From Paracoccaceae bacterium (GTDB lineage: Bacteria; Pseudomonadota; Alphaproteobacteria; Rhodobacterales; Rhodobacteraceae): a DNA stretch of 40,064 bases. A model generated the notes under the pieces. The model worked only from the letters and a program-made list of their open reading frames with translations. It did not search any database and had not been told where the DNA came from. The position numbers were made by a program, and so were the translations under genes. Location: the NCBI GenBank assembly GCA_028285485.1, contig JANQPC010000007.1, forward strand, positions 1 through 40,064, in the 5' to 3' direction. Below, one piece after another: positions 27,216-36,063 of this stretch. Each line of letters opens with the position of its first letter. Position 1 is the stretch's first letter.

Positions 27216-28637
27216 CTAGTCTTTCAGGCTTTCCTCGCGCAGGCCGTCGGCCAGAAGGTTGAGCCCCAGTACAAGGCTCATCAGCGCAATCGCGGGGGCA
27301 AGGGCCGGGTGGGGGAACACGGCCAGAAGCCGGCGCCCGTCATTGATCGTTGATCCCCAGTCCGGGCTTTCGGGGCTGACACCCAGCCCGAAGAACCCCA
27401 GCGTGCCCAGAAGGATCGTGGTGTACCCGATCCGAAGGCAGAAATCGACGATGAGGGGCCCGCGCGCGTTTGGCAGGATCTCCCACAGCATGATGTACCA
27501 CGCGCCTTCGCCCCGGGTCTGGCCCGCGGCCACATAATCCCGCGTGCGGATATCCAGCACGATACCGCGCACGATCCGGAACACGGTGGGCGAGTTCACG
27601 AAGACCACGCTTACAAACACCACAAGGATGTTGCCGGGAAGCGAGATGATGCCCAGCGGATCGGCATCCCACGCAATGCCAAGGTAGATCCAGAGCCCCA
27701 CCACCAGCGTGATCGCCACGTAGATGTTGCGCTTCGAAGGCTGGGTGTAGAACCGCGAGTTGAAGAGCACGACGAGGAAGATGATCGGGAAGAGGAAGAG
27801 CACCGCCGCCATGTAGGTGGGGATCCCGGTCAGCACGATCTCGGGCGTCACCAGAAGGTAGAACAACAGGATCACCGGGAAGGCCAGAACGAGATTGGCG
27901 AGGAATGACAGGAAGGTGTCGAGCCGCCCGCCATAGTACCCCGCCGGCAGGCCCAGGGTGATCCCCACCATGAAAGCGAATACGGTCGCAAAGGGCGCGA
28001 TCTTCAGCACCTCCCACGAGCCCGCGATCATCCGGCTGAAGACATCCCGCGCCAGGTTATCGCCGCCCAGAAGGTAATAGGCATAGTCGCCCGCCTCGGC
28101 ACCCGCCAAGGGCGTGCCGGGCACCTTGTTCTTCATGCCCGATACCTGGGTGAGCGGGTCATGGGTGATGATCAGGTCAAACGCGGCGCAGAAGCCGGTG
28201 AAGACCCAGAACATCACGATCCCGAAGCCCACCATCCCGATCGGGCTGTCAAAAAGCTTGCCGTACAGCCCCAGCTTGCGCTTGTAGGCGATCGAGAAGG
28301 CGAAGGTGGCCACCAGCGCGATCCAAACGGGCAGAAGCCGGGTTGAAACAGCGCCGATGATACCCTTGGATTCGATCCCGGGCACGAGGATGCCGCCGAT
28401 CAGGTAGGCCAGCGTCGTGGCCACGATCACCGCAAAGCTCCATTTGACCACGAGCATCGCGTAATCGCCCGGGCCGCGCGTGGCCGTAAGCGTTGCGTTG
28501 CCCTGGATGTTCGTGGTGCCGGGAATGAAGCTCAGAATGATCTGGGCAAGCGCGGCCAGGAAGAACACCGCCCAGGCGGTCAGGAAGATCGGGTTCAGAA
28601 CGGGGCCGAGAATGCCGGTCCAGGATAATGGTTCCAT
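27216..28637 (-). CDS. ABC transporter permease, DppC type, unusually long
   Basis: At 473 residues this is far longer than the usual 280-310 for DppC. The first 150 residues hold about four extra membrane segments. The classic part then begins with a GGDNLARDVFSRMIAGSWEVLKIA motif near 200, and the EAA loop TRDYVAAGQTRGEGAWYIMLWEILPNARGPL lies near 385-415. Between helices there is an insertion of about 80 residues (around 285-370) with further hydrophobic stretches and a cytoplasmic RFYTQPSKRN loop. The frame is open throughout with normal codon use, so this is not a sequencing artefact. The gene lies 14 bases after the DppB-type gene and is the second channel subunit. Confidence 0.9.
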   Translation of the reverse strand: MEPLSWTGILGPVLNPIFLTAWAVFFLAALAQIILSFIPGTTNIQGNATLTATRGPGDYAMLVVKWSFAVIVATTLAYLIGGILVPGIESKGIIGAVSTRLLPVWIALVATFAFSIAYKRKLGLYGKLFDSPIGMVGFGIVMFWVFTGFCAAFDLIITHDPLTQVSGMKNKVPGTPLAGAEAGDYAYYLLGGDNLARDVFSRMIAGSWEVLKIAPFATVFAFMVGITLGLPAGYYGGRLDTFLSFLANLVLAFPVILLFYLLVTPEIVLTGIPTYMAAVLFLFPIIFLVVLFNSRFYTQPSKRNIYVAITLVVGLWIYLGIAWDADPLGIISLPGNILVVFVSVVFVNSPTVFRIVRGIVLDIRTRDYVAAGQTRGEGAWYIMLWEILPNARGPLIVDFCLRIGYTTILLGTLGFFGLGVSPESPDWGSTINDGRRLLAVFPHPALAPAIALMSLVLGLNLLADGLREESLKD

Positions 28638-28651
28638 CTCTCAGGCCCTCC

Positions 28652-29698
28652 TCAAGCGATCCGGATGCGGGGGTTGAGGAACACGTAGCCGATATCCGAG
28701 ATCAGCTGCGTGACCAGTACAACGAAGACGGCAACAACCGAGCAGGCCAGAAGCAGCTCGATATCGTTGTTGCTGGCCGCCTGCACCAGCGTCCATCCAA
28801 AGCCCTTGTAGTTAAAGAGCGTCTCCACGATCACCACGCCGTTCAGAAGCCAGGGGAACTGCAGCATGATCACCGTGAAGGGCGCGATGAGCGCGTTCCG
28901 CAGCGCGTGCTTGATCACGATGTTGCGGAAGCTCACGCCCTTCAGCCGGGCGGTGCGGATGTATTGGGCCGTCATCACCTCGGTCATCGAGGCCCGCGTC
29001 ATCCGTGCGATATAACCCATGCCGTAAAGCGAGATCGTCAGCACCGGCAGGAAGAAATTCTCGAAAGTCGCGTTTTCCGCCGCGCTCGTTGCCGTGCCCT
29101 TGAACCATTTCAGCCCCGTGGCCGAAGAGGCAAAGAGCGTGATGAAGATCACGCCGGAGACGTATTCGGGCGTGGCCGTCGAAGCGATGGAGAAGGTCGA
29201 CAGGCTGCGGTCGAGCTTTGAGCCTTCGCGCATCCCCGCCAGCACGCCCACCAGAAGCGCGGAGGGCACCATCAGCACCATCACCCAGAACATCAGCTTG
29301 CCGGTCAGCCCCAGCCGGGTGCCGATGATCGAGCTTACCTCATCCTTGAAAACGGTCGAGTCGCCCCAATCGCCCTGCAGCACGCCGCAGAAGCGGGGGG
29401 CATCGGCCGGGTCCATCCCCGGGCTGATACAGCGGCCCGCGATCGAGCCATCGTCGCCCTCCAGCGTCCAGCCCGGCAGGATCCCCAGCCATTGGCCGTA
29501 TTTCACGGGCAGGGGCTGCAGATAGCCGTTGCGATCGAGCCAGGAGATCACCTGTTCGTCGCTCATCCGCATGTCGCCTTGGGTTTTGGCGAGCTTCTCG
29601 AGGTTCGGAAACAGGTTCGTGAGGAAGAAGACGATGAATGTCAGGCACAGGGCCGTCAGAAGCATGACCCCCGCGCGGCGCAATATGAATAGGCCCAT
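28652..29698 (-). CDS. ABC transporter permease, DppB type
   Basis: The 348-residue permease has the usual DppB N-terminus (MGLFILRRAGVMLLTALCLTF), a periplasmic region with WLDRNGYLQPLPVKYGQWL, then five membrane helices. Its EAA coupling loop is near 235-265 (YIRTARLKGVSFRNIVIKHALRNALIAP). Periplasmic residues 80-110 include an unusual insertion with two Cys (GRCISPGMDPADAPRFCGVLQGDWG) that could form a disulfide. It is the first channel gene of the operon and lies downstream of the binding-protein gene across a terminator-like hairpin. Confidence 0.94.
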   Translation of the reverse strand: MGLFILRRAGVMLLTALCLTFIVFFLTNLFPNLEKLAKTQGDMRMSDEQVISWLDRNGYLQPLPVKYGQWLGILPGWTLEGDDGSIAGRCISPGMDPADAPRFCGVLQGDWGDSTVFKDEVSSIIGTRLGLTGKLMFWVMVLMVPSALLVGVLAGMREGSKLDRSLSTFSIASTATPEYVSGVIFITLFASSATGLKWFKGTATSAAENATFENFFLPVLTISLYGMGYIARMTRASMTEVMTAQYIRTARLKGVSFRNIVIKHALRNALIAPFTVIMLQFPWLLNGVVIVETLFNYKGFGWTLVQAASNNDIELLLACSVVAVFVVLVTQLISDIGYVFLNPRIRIA

Positions 29699-29789
29699 GT
29701 ATTCCCCTGTTGCTATGCGCCGCGTCGCGCCTTTTCGGCGTCTTGGCCCGGCGGATCAGCCCGCCGCGCCCGCTCGCGCCTTGGCGAGT

Positions 29790-29820
29790 GGAAAGGCCGC
29801 CCGGGTTTCCCCGCGCGGCC
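29790..29820 (-). terminator. terminator-like hairpin after the second binding-protein gene
   Basis: On the minus strand, an 11-bp stem with one mismatch (plus-strand arms 29795-29805 and 29810-29820) is closed by a four-base loop and followed by TTTCC. It lies 15 bases after the binding-protein stop and 91 bases before the permease start. Weak T-run, so partial read-through into the permease genes is likely. Confidence 0.6.
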
Positions 29821-29835
29821 CTGTCTTTGTTGGCG

Positions 29836-31500
29836 TCAGGCGGCGACGCCCCACTTGTAGTGATGGTGTTCGAAGGTGATGTGCTGTTCAACACCCACGA
29901 ACCCTTCGCGGTTGTGGCGGTAAAGCGAGCGCCAGTAGGGCTGGATCGTCACGCCCTCATCCTGGATCAGCTTCTGGCCGCGCGCCATAAGCTCGCGCCG
30001 CTGATCGGCGTCGGCGATCGACAGCGCCTCGGTGAGGATCGTGTCGAATTCTTCGCTTTCCCAGCCGAACTCGTTCCACGCCTCACCCGAACGGTAGGCC
30101 AGCGCCCAGATTTGAACGCCGAGGGGCCGGTGGTTCCAGTTCGTGGAGCTGTACGGGTACTTCGTCCAATCGTTCCAGAACGTGGAGCCGGGCAGGATTT
30201 CGCGGCGCACGTTGATGCCGGCATCGCGCAGCTGCGCGGCCACGGCATCGGTGGTGTTCTTGCGCCAGTCATCATCGATCGAGATGATCACATGCTCAAA
30301 ATCCCCCATGCCCGCTTCATCCATCAGCGCCTTGGCGCCGGCCGGATCATGCTCCAGCGGCGGCAGTTCGGCATATTCGGGGTGAACCGGGGCCACGTGG
30401 TGGTTTTCGGCGGGGATGCCGAGGTTCGAATAGCCAAGCTCAAGGCACACGGCATTGTCGACGGCCATGGCGAGCGCCTTGCGCACGCGGGCATCGGCAT
30501 AGGGCCGCATCCCATCCACTTCCGCCAGCTGGTTCGGGCGCACCACGATGGTGGCGCCGGTCACAACCTCGGTCTTCACCAGGCCGATGGCATCCATGAT
30601 CTCGATGAATTCGCCCACCGATTCGTGGAGAAGATCCACCTCTTCGGCCTCAATCGCGGCCAGCCAGGCGGCGGGATCGGTGCCGTAATCGATGTATTCG
30701 ATGGTATCGAGCGCGGCGGGGCCATAGACCTCGGTGCCCCACCAGTTGTGGCCCTCGGCGCGGTTCAGCACGCATTTCACGCCCACTTCGAGCTCGGACA
30801 TCACGTAAGGCCCGGTGCCCACGAACACGTTGGGGTTCGTCGGATCGTAGCTCGCATGCACCACCGCGGCGGGGTAATCCGCCATGCCGGGGATAATCGA
30901 GATATCGGGCGAAGAGGTGCGCAGCACAACCGTGGTGTCATCCACCACCTCGATTGCGCCTTCGCGGGCCATGCCCGTGGCATCGTCGATCAGCGTGGCC
31001 ATCCGCGCGGCCATCGAGTTGCCCTCCACATCGCGCTCGCACCAGCGGGCGATGTTGCGCGCCACATCCTCGGCGGTGAACGCATCGCCGTTCTGCCAGG
31101 TCACCCCGGGGCGCACGTTCAGCGTGTATTCGGTGGCGTCTTCGTTGACATCCCAGCTTTCCAGCAGCATGCCGCGGAACGTCCCGTCGTTGTTGTATTC
31201 AACGAGGTATTCCATGGCGCCGCGGGTCTGGTTGGCGATCTCCGACCAGTCTGCCGTGCGGGTATCCTTCAAGCCGCGCACCGTCATCTGTACGCGGATC
31301 GTGCCGCCTTCCTGGGCATGGCCGGCGGCCTCAGCGGGGGCGCTGGCACCGATCAGCCCATAGGCCGCCGTCGACGTCAGGCCCAGCGCGGTGGCGCGGG
31401 TGAGAAATTCGCGGCGGCTCAGTTTGCCATCGCGGCATTCCCCGGCGTACATTTCCGCCGCCCAATGCATCGCGTCTTGGTTACTGTTGTGGCTCGTCAT
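29836..31500 (-). CDS. ABC transporter substrate-binding protein, Tat-exported (SBP_bac_5 type)
   Basis: This 554-residue binding protein has an N-terminal Tat signal: about 25 residues, then the twin-arginine motif [16 protein letters not shown] (Arg28-Arg29), a modest hydrophobic core and a cleavage region near AEAAG at about 58-60. The mature part follows the Dpp/Opp pattern, with [17 protein letters not shown] near 140 and [16 protein letters not shown] near 225. Tat export suggests folding before export, perhaps with a bound cofactor or ligand. Substrate unknown; many relatives carry peptides, opines or glycosides. The ATG at 31500 starts the segment before the Tat motif; a shorter start at Met11 is possible. 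Confidence 0.92.
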   Translation of the reverse strand: MTSHNSNQDAMHWAAEMYAGECRDGKLSRREFLTRATALGLTSTAAYGLIGASAPAEAAGHAQEGGTIRVQMTVRGLKDTRTADWSEIANQTRGAMEYLVEYNNDGTFRGMLLESWDVNEDATEYTLNVRPGVTWQNGDAFTAEDVARNIARWCERDVEGNSMAARMATLIDDATGMAREGAIEVVDDTTVVLRTSSPDISIIPGMADYPAAVVHASYDPTNPNVFVGTGPYVMSELEVGVKCVLNRAEGHNWWGTEVYGPAALDTIEYIDYGTDPAAWLAAIEAEEVDLLHESVGEFIEIMDAIGLVKTEVVTGATIVVRPNQLAEVDGMRPYADARVRKALAMAVDNAVCLELGYSNLGIPAENHHVAPVHPEYAELPPLEHDPAGAKALMDEAGMGDFEHVIISIDDDWRKNTTDAVAAQLRDAGINVRREILPGSTFWNDWTKYPYSSTNWNHRPLGVQIWALAYRSGEAWNEFGWESEEFDTILTEALSIADADQRRELMARGQKLIQDEGVTIQPYWRSLYRHNREGFVGVEQHITFEHHHYKWGVAA

Positions 31501-32038
31501 GGTGATCTTTAACTCCCTGTCGGATCATGACCATTTTTGTATCGTGTCGCCCCGGCTTTGCGCCGCGAACGCATCCCGTCATGGGTTTTGCGATTGTCCC
31601 CAGCGCAATAGCGCATGGTTTTGTCGGCGAGGTCAACGCCTGCATGGCGGTGATCATATAACAAAAGCGACATGTTGGTAGCTGAAAAGCGACATCCGCG
31701 GTGAAGTGGTGCGCAGATGGGGCCGGATCGCCGGGGCTCATGGCCTGCCGTGCCCCCGGGCCGCGCCCCCGGTAGCGATGGGGCAACGCGGCGCCCCAAG
31801 CGGCGCCATCGGAGGGCGATTGAACGGGGCCGAAGCAGGGCGTGTGTGGCTAGGGGGTTTGGCGATGCCGCGCGCCGGTGGCCGTGCTTTCACCGGATCT
31901 CGCCGCCGCGCGCTTTCGGGGCGCAACGGCTCGAAGCCCCGCGGCGCGCACGCTTCCGTCAACAGCTCTGGCCACGGGGGCGCCCACTCTCCCAAGGGGC
32001 GACCGCCCGGCGGGGCCGGGGATAACCGCAGCGGCCCG
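31501..32038. other. 538-base intergenic region
   Basis: Roughly 31501-31700 is the less GC-rich upstream region of the binding-protein operon, containing the direct repeats listed separately and TTGACC on the minus strand (plus-strand 31631-31636), a possible -35. From about 31700 to 32038 the sequence is very G/C-rich with many CCCGGG/GGCGCC words. Its open frames in several directions give low-complexity Pro/Arg/Ala-rich proteins with no motif, so I call no gene there. It may be decayed sequence. Confidence 0.5.
31663..31695 (-). promoter_or_regulatory. tandem direct repeat AAAAGCGACAT, candidate AraC-type operator
   Basis: The 11-base AAAAGCGACAT occurs exactly at 31663-31673 and again at 31685-31695, start-to-start 22 bases, that is two helical turns on the same face. 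It lies 163 bases upstream of the binding-protein ATG. Direct repeats of this kind suit the two half-sites of an AraC/XylS dimer, and an AraC-family gene (32039-32836) is the next gene upstream. A TATGAT-like -10 (plus-strand 31653-31658) and the TTGACC at 31631-31636 are nearby. Confidence 0.6.
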
Positions 32039-32836
32039 TCAGGCCGCCTTGCGGAAGGCGCTCGGCGTGCTGCCGGTTTTCTGCTGGAAGGCGCGGCTGA
32101 AATAGGCGGCGGAGCGGAAGCCAAGGCGCTTGGCGATCTCGCTCACCGGCAGCGCGGTATCGCCCAGGAGCTTGCGCGCTTCGTAAAGCCGCCGGTCCTG
32201 CAAGAGGCGCGAGGCGGAGTGGCCCGAAGCCGCACGGCAGGCACGGCTGAGATGCGTGGGGGTCACCCCAAGCTGGGCGGCATAGCCCGCCACGTTCAGG
32301 CCGCTGCGAAATTCCCGTTCCACCAGCGCGGTAAAGGCGGTGGCGAGCCGCGCTGCCGCGCCCGCCTCATTCGGCATTTCCGCCAGCGCGGCGTTGCGTT
32401 CGAGCCAGATCGCGATCAGCCCCGCGTGATGGGCCATCGCACGCTCCGCCCCCGGGCGATCATTGCGCGCCTCGCGTTCCAGCGCCTCAACAAGCCCCGT
32501 CATCTCATTCTGCAGGTTTGCATCGCGCAGCCGCAGATGCCGTGGGCTATCGGGAAAATCATGGGTCATCGACCGGGGGAACTGCACCGCGGTGCCCTGC
32601 ACCGTGCCCAGCATATCGAAGCCATGCATCGTATTGGGCGGCAGAAACACCGCGTTATGGGCGCCGTAGCCCCGCGAGGTGCCCGCGATGGTGATCTTGC
32701 CCTGGCCGCGCGTGAACCACAAAAGCACCGGGCGCGCATAGCTGCGCATCGCCTCGGTGCGCCAGCGCCCGCCCGCATTCATGCGGTGGATCGACATGAT
32801 CTTGAAACCGGTTTCCGGTTCCTGAAACGTCAGCAT
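32039..32836 (-). CDS. AraC-family transcriptional regulator
   Basis: The 265-residue regulator has an N-terminal cupin-like sensing domain (about 1-130, with VLLWFTRGQGKITIAG and an AVFLPPNTMHGFDML strand) and a C-terminal double helix-turn-helix (about 165-265) with VAGYAAQLGVTPTHLSRACRAASG and VSEIAKRLGFRSAAYFSRAFQQKTG, ending STPSAFRK. The ATG at 32836 is used; an in-frame TTG five codons upstream is a weaker alternative. It lies upstream of the Tat-type binding-protein operon on the same strand, and the direct repeats in the gap make it the prime candidate for regulating that operon, with the imported ligand as inducer. It is not closely similar to the AraC protein at 9560-10405. Confidence 0.92.
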   Translation of the reverse strand: MLTFQEPETGFKIMSIHRMNAGGRWRTEAMRSYARPVLLWFTRGQGKITIAGTSRGYGAHNAVFLPPNTMHGFDMLGTVQGTAVQFPRSMTHDFPDSPRHLRLRDANLQNEMTGLVEALEREARNDRPGAERAMAHHAGLIAIWLERNAALAEMPNEAGAAARLATAFTALVEREFRSGLNVAGYAAQLGVTPTHLSRACRAASGHSASRLLQDRRLYEARKLLGDTALPVSEIAKRLGFRSAAYFSRAFQQKTGSTPSAFRKAA

Positions 32837-32921
32837 CGCGGCGGCCCCCAAAGCGCGCGGTTCGGCGCCATGCCACCCAAAAGCACGGCGCCCCCTTTTG
32901 TTCAGGATATGCCGCGGATCG

Positions 32922-33806
32922 TCAATCTAGGGTTAACCGGCGCCAGGCCCCGAAACGGCCGCGGAACCAATTGCGCTGGCGTTTTGCATATTGTCGCGTC
33001 AAAAGCGCCACCCGTTCGCGCAGCGCGTCAAGGGCAAGCGTGCCATCGAGATGGGCCATCACCTCTGCCGCGCCGATGGCCTTGGCCGAGGGCAGGGCAG
33101 GGTGCCAGCCGGCGCGGTTGGCGCGCGCCTCATCCAACAGGCCCGCGGCCAGCATCGCCTCGAACCGCGCCGCAATCCGGGGGTTCAGCCGGGCAGGCGG
33201 CGCCTCGATCACCAGGGCCTGCGCTCCGGCCAGCGGCAAAAGCGGCGGCCCGGTTTCGGCCTGCCAGGCCGCGAGCCCGCGCCCGGTGGCCTGCAACACC
33301 TCCCAGGCGCGCTGGATGCGCATGGGGTTCGCGCGATCGATCCGCGCGGCGGTTTCGGCATCGAGTTCGGCCAGAAGCGCGCCCGCACCTTCGGCCCCGA
33401 TGCGCGCCGTGGCCTGATCGCGCAGCGCCGCGGGCGTGGGCGGGATATCCGCCAGCCCTTCGGTGAGCGCGGTGAAGTAAAGCCCTGTACCGCCAACGAT
33501 AATCGGGCGCGCACCGCTCAGGTGCGGGGCGAGATCCCGCAGCCAGCGGCCCACGGAATAGCTCTGATCGCCCGGCACATGGCCATAAAGCGCATGCGGC
33601 GCGCGCGCCGCCTCTTCGGGCCCCGGCCGCGCCGTCAGGATCCGCCAATCGGAAAACACCTGAAGCGCATCGGCATTAACGATTACGCCGCCCTGAAGCG
33701 CGGCAATTTCCAGCGCCAGCGCCGATTTTCCGCTGGCCGTGGGCCCGGCGATCAGCACCGGGACCTCGGCGCTGAGATCGCGCACAGCCGCGCCCCATCC
33801 GCTCAT
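32922..33806 (-). CDS. miaA: tRNA dimethylallyltransferase
   Basis: This 294-residue enzyme transfers the dimethylallyl group to A37 of tRNAs reading UNN codons. The P-loop GPTASGKS is at residues 21-28, VNADALQVF near 43-51 replaces the more usual DSx[21 protein letters not shown] lies near 105-122, and a C-terminal [12 protein letters not shown] is present. The ATG at 33806 is preferred since it begins about 20 residues before the P-loop, as usual; GGCGGGA lies just upstream. The frame is open further, to 33968, but that overlaps the pyrH leader and start. It is divergent from pyrH, with 112 bases between the two starts. Confidence 0.95.
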   Translation of the reverse strand: MSGWGAAVRDLSAEVPVLIAGPTASGKSALALEIAALQGGVIVNADALQVFSDWRILTARPGPEEAARAPHALYGHVPGDQSYSVGRWLRDLAPHLSGARPIIVGGTGLYFTALTEGLADIPPTPAALRDQATARIGAEGAGALLAELDAETAARIDRANPMRIQRAWEVLQATGRGLAAWQAETGPPLLPLAGAQALVIEAPPARLNPRIAARFEAMLAAGLLDEARANRAGWHPALPSAKAIGAAEVMAHLDGTLALDALRERVALLTRQYAKRQRNWFRGRFGAWRRLTLD

Positions 33807-33840
33807 TCCCGCCGGTCCCCCTTCAGCCGCCCAATGCCGA

Positions 33841-33869
33841 TTGAACCTGCGCGCGTTTTCCGACATTTT
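33841..33869 (+). promoter_or_regulatory. candidate promoter for the pyrH operon
   Basis: TTGAAC (33841-33846) and CATTTT (33864-33869) are spaced by 17 bases in the miaA-pyrH gap, 49 bases before the pyrH ATG. The -35 is a good consensus match, the -10 only fair. Confidence 0.45.
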
Positions 33870-33885
33870 GCGCCGCAACGCAAAA
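33866..33885. promoter_or_regulatory. inverted repeat in the pyrH leader
   Basis: TTTTGCG-N6-CGCAAAA is a perfect 7-bp inverted repeat overlapping the end of the candidate -10 and lying 33 bases before the pyrH start. It may be an operator or an RNA hairpin in the leader. Confidence 0.4.
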
Positions 33886-33918
33886 CCCGAACCACCAGCG
33901 CGAACCAGAAGGCAGAGA

Positions 33919-34668
33919 ATGGACGCAGCCCCCCGAACCAGTGCCGCGGCCGAAAGCGCCGAAACCACCTATAAACGCGTCCTTCTGAAAATCTCCGGCG
34001 AAGCCCTGATGGGTGATCAGGGCTTCGGCCTGCACCCGCCGACGGTGGAGCGTGTGGCGCGCGAGGTGAAATCGGTTCACGACCTCGGCGTTGAGATCTG
34101 CATGGTGATCGGCGGCGGCAATATCTTCCGCGGCCTCCAGGGTTCGGCGCAGGGGATGGAGCGGACGACGGCAGACTATATGGGGATGCTGGCCACCGTG
34201 ATGAACGCGCTCGCCATGCAAGCCGCGCTTGAAAAGCTTGGCATCCATACCCGGGTGATCAGCGCGATCACGATGAACGAGGTGGCCGAGCCCTATATCC
34301 GCCGCCGCGCCGTGCGGCACCTTGAAAAAAAGCGCGTCTGCATCTTCGCCGCGGGCACCGGGAACCCCTATTTCACCACCGATACCGCCGCCACGCTGCG
34401 GGCCAACGAGATGAGCTGCGAGGCGATCTTCAAGGGCACGAAGGTGGATGGGGTCTATGACAAAGACCCCAAGAAACACGAGGGCGCCACGCGGTATGAT
34501 CGGATCAGCTATGATGATGTGCTGGCCAAGCATCTGGGCGTTATGGATGCCTCCGCCATCGCGCTCGCCCGCGATAACGCATTGCCCATCATCGTTTTCT
34601 CGCTCGATGAGCCCGGGGGCTTCCGCGGCATCCTCCGCGGGGAAGGCACCTATACAATCGTTGCCTGA
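33919..34668 (+). CDS. pyrH: UMP kinase
   Basis: This 249-residue amino-acid-kinase-fold enzyme phosphorylates UMP to UDP. It carries the [14 protein letters not shown] strand near 19-32, [10 protein letters not shown] near 61-70, [17 protein letters not shown] near 84-100, a [13 protein letters not shown] loop near 148-160 and [13 protein letters not shown] near 175-187. The start at 33919 is the family start plus an N-terminal tail of about 18 residues; upstream in-frame codons run through the intergenic promoter and miaA. It begins the block pyrH-frr-uppS-cdsA-dxr-rseP. No rpsB-tsf is found just upstream; miaA occupies that side. Confidence 0.97.
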   Translation: MDAAPRTSAAAESAETTYKRVLLKISGEALMGDQGFGLHPPTVERVAREVKSVHDLGVEICMVIGGGNIFRGLQGSAQGMERTTADYMGMLATVMNALAMQAALEKLGIHTRVISAITMNEVAEPYIRRRAVRHLEKKRVCIFAAGTGNPYFTTDTAATLRANEMSCEAIFKGTKVDGVYDKDPKKHEGATRYDRISYDDVLAKHLGVMDASAIALARDNALPIIVFSLDEPGGFRGILRGEGTYTIVA

Positions 34669-34731
34669 TGGCGTTATAAGGCGCCAACCGGCGGCATAGG
34701 CCGGGGTGGCAACGATAGTGAGGTGTGTCGC

Positions 34732-35298
34732 GTGGCCGAACAGGATTTCGATCTCGATCTAGATGATCTCCAGCGCCGGATGGATGGCGCGATGACGGCG
34801 CTGCGGCAGGAGTTTGCCACGCTGCGCACCGGCCGGGCCTCGGCATCGATGATCGAGCCGGTGATGGTGGATGCCTATGGCGCGATGACGCCGATCAACC
34901 AGGTGGGCACCGTGAATGTGCCCGAGCCGCGCATGGTTACCATCAATGTCTGGGATAAGTCATTGGTCGGAAAGGCCGAAAAGGCGATCCGCGAAAGCGG
35001 GCTGGGGATCAACCCGGTGGTGGATGGCACCATCATCCGCCTGCCGATTCCCGAACTCAACGAAGAGCGGCGCCGCGAGCTTACGAAAGTGGCCGCGACT
35101 TACGCAGAGAATGCCCGCGTGGCGATCAGAAACGTGCGCCGCGACGGGATGGACCAGCTCAAAAAGATGAAGTCCGACGGGATGAGCGAGGACGATCACA
35201 AAATCTGGTCCGACGAGGTGCAGAGCCTTACCGATGCCGCAATTGCGGGGGTAGACACTGCGCTTGAGACGAAACAGGAAGAAATCATGCAGGTCTAG
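34732..35298 (+). CDS. frr: ribosome-recycling factor
   Basis: The 188-residue factor releases ribosomes from mRNA after termination together with EF-G. It matches the RRF pattern: [26 protein letters not shown] near 10-35, the VPEPRMVTI hinge strand near 63-71, [15 protein letters not shown] near 84-98 and a C-terminal [14 protein letters not shown] helix. GTG at 34732 is preferred over the in-frame GTG at 34723: it gives the usual start (Ala-Glu-Gln-Asp-Phe) and has GAGG about 9 bases upstream. It starts 63 bases after pyrH, with a small G/C hairpin in the gap. Confidence 0.95.
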   Translation: MAEQDFDLDLDDLQRRMDGAMTALRQEFATLRTGRASASMIEPVMVDAYGAMTPINQVGTVNVPEPRMVTINVWDKSLVGKAEKAIRESGLGINPVVDGTIIRLPIPELNEERRRELTKVAATYAENARVAIRNVRRDGMDQLKKMKSDGMSEDDHKIWSDEVQSLTDAAIAGVDTALETKQEEIMQV

Positions 35299-35319
35299 CC
35301 CTGCATCGCAGGAGGCCCC

Positions 35320-36063
35320 GTGCCAGATACTCATCCCGCCCCGGCCGCAAAACCGGCCAAGGAAAATCCGCGCCATGTTGCCATTATCATGGATGGCAAC
35401 GGGCGTTGGGCCCAGCGCCGCGGCCGCCCGCGGCTTTACGGCCACCATGCCGGCGCCCGCAGGGTGCGCGAGATCGTTGAGGCCTGCCCGGATCTGGGTG
35501 TGAAATACCTCACGGTTTTCGCGTTTTCGACCGAGAACTGGAAGCGCACCCAGGCCGAGGTTTCGGGCCTGATGGCGCTGTTCCGGCGCTACATCACCCG
35601 TGAGGCCGAGGCGCTGATCGAAAACGGCATCCGTGTGCGCTTCATCGGCGATCGCATGAAGCTCGACGAAACGCTCGTGCGGCTGATGGACGAGCTGGAA
35701 CTGATGACCGCCGATAACGATCTGGTGCACCTGACCGTTGCGCTGAACTATGGCGGGCGCGATGAGGTGGCCCGCGCCACCAAGCGCCTGGCGCGCGAAG
35801 TGGCGGCGGGGCGGATCGATCCGGAATCGGTGGATGCCGAAACGCTCGCGCGGTTCCTCGATACCTATGTGTTGCCCGACCCCGATCTGGTGATCCGCAC
35901 CAGCGGCGAGGCGCGGATCTCGAACTTCCTGCTCTGGCAATCGGCCTATTCGGAATACGAGTTCATCGATACGCTCTGGCCCGATTTCACGCGCACCGAG
36001 TTCGCGCGCGTCGTCAACAGCTACATGCATCGGGACAGACGGTTCGGCGCCGTACCTGGATGA
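35320..36063 (+). CDS. uppS: isoprenyl transferase (undecaprenyl diphosphate synthase)
   Basis: The 247-residue cis-prenyltransferase makes the undecaprenyl diphosphate carrier used in peptidoglycan assembly. IIMDGNGRWAQRRG (catalytic Asp25) opens the conserved core, followed by HHAGARRVREIVE near 46-58, FAFSTENWKR near 67-76, ALNYGGRDE near 143-151 and RTSGEARISNFLLWQSAYSEYEF near 203-225. The start is GTG at 35320 with GGAGG 5 bases upstream. The stop overlaps the cdsA ATG (ATGA), which couples the two. Confidence 0.96.
   Translation: MPDTHPAPAAKPAKENPRHVAIIMDGNGRWAQRRGRPRLYGHHAGARRVREIVEACPDLGVKYLTVFAFSTENWKRTQAEVSGLMALFRRYITREAEALIENGIRVRFIGDRMKLDETLVRLMDELELMTADNDLVHLTVALNYGGRDEVARATKRLAREVAAGRIDPESVDAETLARFLDTYVLPDPDLVIRTSGEARISNFLLWQSAYSEYEFIDTLWPDFTRTEFARVVNSYMHRDRRFGAVPG

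Noticed and set aside
29710-31512. A 600-codon open frame on the plus strand
   Set aside because: It lies antisense to the Tat-type binding-protein gene and reads as His/Arg/Gly-rich low-complexity sequence, the usual shadow of a G/C-rich gene.
31706-33466. A 586-codon plus-strand frame
   Set aside because: It runs antisense through an AraC gene and miaA and has a low-complexity product.
33807-33968. N-terminally extended MiaA starting at 33968
   Set aside because: The extension is rich in Ala/Arg without conservation, and would cover the pyrH start and promoter; the start at 33806 fits the family.
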